Shown here: positions 5,929-7,873 of the stretch, one piece after another
How the letters are laid out: each line of letters opens with the position of its first letter
How positions within the stretch are numbered: position 1 is the first letter of the stretch
NCBI GenBank assembly: GCA_964396535.1
Contig: CAYNFT010000093.1
Location: 1 to 7,873 of the forward strand
Direction of reading: 5' to 3'
DNA length: 7,873 bases
DNA from: CAYNFT01 sp964396535
GTDB taxonomy: Bacteria; Chloroflexota; Dehalococcoidia; Dehalococcoidales; UBA2162
Notes under the pieces: model-generated
The model's database searches: none
Seen by the model: the letters and a program-made list of their open reading frames with translations, nothing else
Told to the model about the DNA's origin: nothing
Program-made: the position numbers and the translations under genes

Positions 5929-6303
5929 CTATTTATTGGGTTTGGTTTTCTTTTTAGCTCTTCCCCGTGTCACAAGACCTACAATACCTATCACCCCGCT
6001 GGCACCGGTAACTATAGAGGGGAAAGAGGTAGGGATAGCTGTCAAAATACCAACAATTAGTCCCTTGCCAACGGCGGTCCCCCAGTTATCTTTATATGAA
6101 TACTTCTGCAGCAATACGCAGGCAACCACTACTATGGCTGAAGCTGTAATGGTTATGACAATTGCAATGAACACAGATATGCTACCGCTTGGAATTCCAA
6201 GAAAACCTGCCACGGTTTCTGGTGCAACGAGTACTGAATCCACACAAATCGCAATTAAAGCCACCAAGGGGTGTAAGCCGAATCTCTTCGCAAAAGCATT
6301 CAT
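5929..6303 (-). CDS. Small membrane protein with Lys-rich tail, unknown function
   Basis: Two ATGs lie in tandem at 6306 and 6303. GAGGAGG is only 2 nt from the first and 5 nt from the second, so 6303 is favoured (124 residues). Hydrophobic segments lie at about 12-28, 42-65 and 81-110. The last contains prolines (AIPTSFPSI) and a Gly-rich stretch (TGASGVIGIVG). The end, RGRAKKKTKPNK, is strongly basic and likely cytoplasmic. Size and layout recall phage holins or small channel-like proteins, but no signature motif is seen and I do not assign a function. It is the first intact gene of the minus-strand membrane group and starts about 100 bp after the kinase remnant. No promoter of its own is obvious, so it may be read from the promoter at 6905-6932. 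Confidence 0.65.
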   Translation of the reverse strand: MNAFAKRFGLHPLVALIAICVDSVLVAPETVAGFLGIPSGSISVFIAIVITITASAIVVVACVLLQKYSYKDNWGTAVGKGLIVGILTAIPTSFPSIVTGASGVIGIVGLVTRGRAKKKTKPNK

Positions 6304-6406
6304 CATTCCCTCCTCGAATGAAAATTACGAGGACTTTCCTGTCCCCGCCGATTTTTGCCTGATTCTGATACCTAAAGCTAGCGACAAAACTCAGTTGATT
6401 CCTACA

Positions 6407-6834
6407 AGGCAGTGCGTCGGTCTTGTCCCAGAATTCAGCGTGGATGCGGGTGAGTAACAACCCACATTGCACCCAAACTGCTCCTTGTGGGCTAAGGAAC
6501 GGCCGATGCACCGCTCCATCACGATCCAGTATTCCCTCTTATCGTCGTCGTACATATCGTGAAAAAGCCGGGGAATGGGAAACTCTTGATAGTTGGACAG
6601 AAACCTATAGACCATGACCTCTCCTTTCGCGTGCTTGCCGAGTCTCTTCACCACGAAGGGAAAGTGCCTGTTGCCAGCGGTCACGGAAACCGATTTGAAG
6701 CCCAGATTCGACCAGTGGAACCCTGGTTCGTCACGGAGGTCATTAACATCAATCCGCTGGATGGGAGCCGAAATCCCCTCCAGCGATAGAATGGACGAAA
6801 AAAGCCTAGTCAGGGTTGCGTCATCGTATTTCAT
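6407..6834 (-). pseudogene. Frameshifted, truncated APH/choline-kinase-type phosphotransferase
   Basis: The gene starts at ATG 6834 with AAGGAG 7 nt upstream and a good promoter (6905-6932). The N-terminal lobe of a protein-kinase-like small-molecule phosphotransferase is readable: FPFVVKRLG with the ATP-binding Lys63, GEVMVYRFL with Glu72, IPRLFHD (87-93), and the hinge EYWIVMER (101-108). Around 6460-6478 the frame changes. The next reading frame continues as LLLTRIHAEFWDKTDALP, the LA-xLHAxFW helix that precedes the catalytic loop in this family. The homology then stops near 6407. The HGDxxxxN catalytic loop and DxD metal site are absent. About 140 of an expected 300-350 residues remain, so it cannot be an active kinase. 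The frame open to 6391 carries about 30 unrelated residues. The family assignment is from motifs; the substrate is unknown. Confidence 0.7.
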
Positions 6835-6904
6835 CTGCGTCTCCTTAGTAGGCTAGAGTCAAACAAGACCAGAGAGTCAGCATACAATCAGCTATATTGT
6901 TGTC

Positions 6905-6953
6905 ATTATAGCACAGAAGCTGAGGAAGTAAATGTCGGTACAAAAGGTACCGA
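6905..6953 (-). promoter_or_regulatory. Minus-strand promoter of the phosphotransferase remnant, with upstream palindrome
   Basis: On the minus strand TTTACT (6927-6932) and a perfect TATAAT (6905-6910) are 16 bp apart. TGC before the -10 gives an extended -10 element. The start site would be near 6898, 64 bp before the ATG at 6834. Just upstream of the -35 is a 7-bp perfect inverted repeat, TCGGTAC/GTACCGA (6935-6941 and 6947-6953), a possible activator or repressor site. This promoter may now also drive the membrane genes downstream. Confidence 0.6.
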
Positions 6954-7009
6954 GAGGTAACAAAAAGATTTACTAATTGATGTCAAGCCCTCGCTCACTT
7001 ATTCGCTTA

Positions 7010-7030
7010 AAATTCCACCTATGCTATAAT
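7010..7030 (+). repeat. Repeat motif copy 3 next to TATAAT
   Basis: AAATTCCACCTAT (7010-7022) is identical to 790-802. The core ATTCCACCT (7012-7020) is followed after 4 bp by TATAAT (7025-7030), the same spacing as in the promoter at 863-890, where the core has the opposite orientation. There is no good -35 (TTCGCT at 7002-7007 is the best). The motif touches the stop codon (7024-7026) of the truncated recombinase, so it may also mark a recombination junction. Confidence 0.5.
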
Positions 7031-7380
7031 CTAACTGTGACCAAAAGTCCGGGCAACAGCCTCTTTTGCCTTCGTGGTGGTAATACCCTTTCAATCAGAT
7101 TAGTGGGAAGCTGGTCAGTGTGATATAGCCATCTGCAAAGCGTATTAATAAAACGATAGTAGTTATGCTTCCCATTTTTACAAGTGAGGCTGTCAAGATA
7201 GCTCTTAATCCCTTCAGGAGTTAGTGGATAGCCAATAAACCTGTCTAAAGCGAAGTGGTAAAGCTCTAGTGTCTTAGGGCTTGTGCCTGATGCTCTAGAG
7301 CTAAGGAATTCATCAAGTAAGTCCTTCGTGAACTTTTTGAAGCTGGAGAGTCTAGATTTATGGTGGGCCTTGGGCGACAA
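7024..7380 (-). pseudogene. Tyrosine recombinase fragment (core-binding domain only)
   Basis: About 118 residues are readable. FTKDLLDEFLSSRASGTSP begins the SAM-like N-terminal core-binding domain of phage-type integrases. KTLELYHFALDRFIGYPLT and then IKSYLDSLTCKNGKHNYYRF continue it, followed by LCRWLYH and LPPRRQKRLLP, the linker after which the catalytic domain should begin. Instead the frame ends within ten residues, so boxes with Arg, HxxR and Tyr are missing. The reading frame is open back to 7509, but those extra 43 codons overlap the acetyltransferase gene and do not look integrase-like. A TTG at 7378-7380 with GGAG 9 nt upstream is the better start. The fragment is cut exactly where the ATTCCACCT motif lies. 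It may serve as a free DNA-binding domain, but a dead gene is more likely. Confidence 0.75.
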
Positions 7381-7398
7381 TTCCCGAACTCCTATAAT
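7370..7398 (+). promoter_or_regulatory. Candidate promoter of the acetyltransferase gene
   Basis: TTGGGC (7370-7375) and a perfect TATAAT (7393-7398) are 17 bp apart on the plus strand, with a start site near 7405. The promoter overlaps the probable translation start of the divergent recombinase fragment, so the two genes share a very short intergenic region. The -35 is weak (3 of 6). Confidence 0.4.
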
Positions 7399-7425
7399 CA
7401 GTTTCTGTAATCGAGGTTGGTTGTT

Positions 7426-7821
7426 TTGTTTGAAAAGAATTTTGTTTTCAAATCTGTAGAGGAGAGTCGTGTAAGCGATGCTGTCCGTATCGCCGTGGAT
7501 GGGTATCATACAGGGCAGAAAAATGTCAGTGCTTTGTATGATAAGGATTATTCATCTGAAATAGAAGATAGCATCAACGACCTATTTCATAACGGAAAAG
7601 GTCTCATGGTTTATGAAAATGATGGCCTAGTCGGTTTTATGGGACTTTTTATTGGTGAAAATAAGGATACCGGGGGATACAAAACAGCCTATGGTCCCAC
7701 ATACGGTTACGGCATAAAAAAGGGTGCTGACAGAGGCAAAATCGCATCATTGTTGTTTCAACATATATCGGAAATGTTGCTTCCAATTAATGTCAGACAT
7801 TACGCAATAAATATATATTGA
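7426..7821 (+). pseudogene. GNAT acetyltransferase, 3' end cut by an insertion sequence
   Basis: This is the only plus-strand gene. The frame is open from a TTG at 7417. A TTG at 7426, with GAGG 9 nt before it, is a better start, giving 131 residues. FVFKSVEESRVSDAVRIA and GYHTG look like the first strand and helix of a GNAT domain. GKGLMVYENDGLVGFMGLFI is the central beta-hairpin (motif D/A region), and the later stretch YGYGIKKGADRGKIASLLF holds a degenerate acetyl-CoA loop. The protein ends with HYAINIY, exactly where GNAT enzymes go on with the last strand and helix. The stop TGA (7819-7821) is the first triplet of the apparent IS end. Only a truncated product can be made. The substrate is unknown. 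Confidence 0.7.
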
Positions 7822-7873
7822 CCTGCCCCCCTGAAACGATACCAGTTATAATCTCGTAAAAGGGGGTAGCAGA
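7819..7873 (+). mobile_element. Left end of an IS3-type insertion sequence, runs off the window
   Basis: The sequence from 7819 starts TGACCTGCCCCC, a form typical of the terminal repeat of IS3-family elements, which begin with TG. It is followed by TATAAT (7847-7852) and AAAAGGGGG (7858-7866), a strong ribosome binding site 6 nt before what would be the first codon of orfA at the window edge. The insertion has cut the GNAT gene in frame. The family is judged from memory of the terminal sequence; the transposase itself and the other end are not in the window, nor is the target duplication. Confidence 0.6.

Noticed and set aside
5873..6457. Plus-strand frame of 194 codons
   Set aside because: Antisense to the membrane protein at 5929-6303 and the phosphotransferase remnant. 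No ribosome binding site, and hydrophobic only because it mirrors a membrane gene.
6182..6511. Minus-strand frame of 109 codons as a gene of its own
   Set aside because: Its useful part (LLLTRIHAEFWDK) is the frameshifted continuation of the phosphotransferase. The rest overlaps the membrane protein start.
7381..7509. N-terminal extension of the recombinase fragment up to ATG 7509
   Set aside because: It is antisense to the start of the GNAT gene and shows no integrase features. A TTG at 7380 with GGAG fits better.
61..7873. CRISPR array, tRNA or rRNA genes
   Set aside because: No evenly spaced direct repeats, no cloverleaf with a CCA-type acceptor and no conserved rRNA stretches were seen on either strand.

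Overview
The window looks like an accessory, decaying island from an uncultured bacterium. The style of the sigma-like protein and of the tyrosine-recombinase fragments recalls Chloroflexota (Dehalococcoidia-type) mobile regions, but this is an impression from memory and not a database result. Almost all intact genes lie on the minus strand, and most have strong AGGAGG-type ribosome binding sites. Between them are long gene-free stretches and at least five broken genes: two recombinases, one transposase, one kinase-like phosphotransferase and one acetyltransferase. This points to repeated insertion and deletion.

Layout. 61-664 (minus): a small sigma-70-region-2-like protein with a Cys4 cluster, followed by a good intrinsic terminator. 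665-1706: about 1 kb without a convincing gene. It holds a structured leader, a plus-strand promoter with a palindrome at its start site, a 12-bp perfect hairpin and a dense cluster of TAGCA/TGCTA sites. 1669-1927 (minus): an intrinsic terminator and the degraded arginine-box segment of a tyrosine recombinase. 1929-4034 (minus): a two-gene operon, a helix-hairpin-helix protein followed by a papain-like cysteine protease. This is the most interesting part of the window. The middle of the first protein resembles the propeptide/inhibitor module of streptopain-type peptidases, so the pair may be a protease and its chaperone or inhibitor made in trans. 4091-4746: a gene-poor stretch ending in a transposase remnant.

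4747-6303 (minus): a membrane-directed group made of two small multi-span membrane proteins of unknown function, a possible 19-residue leader peptide with a very good ribosome binding site, and a DUF4230-like lipoprotein. 6407-6932: a frameshifted and truncated aminoglycoside/choline-kinase-type phosphotransferase that still has its promoter. 7024-7873: the N-terminal half of a tyrosine recombinase, transcribed away from a GNAT acetyltransferase whose 3' end is cut at 7818 by what looks like the left end of an IS3-type insertion sequence running off the window.

A 9-13 bp motif (ATTCCACCT and its complement) recurs at 790, 872 and 7010. Twice it sits exactly 4 bp before a TATAAT box, so it may be a shared operator or a mobile-element boundary sequence.
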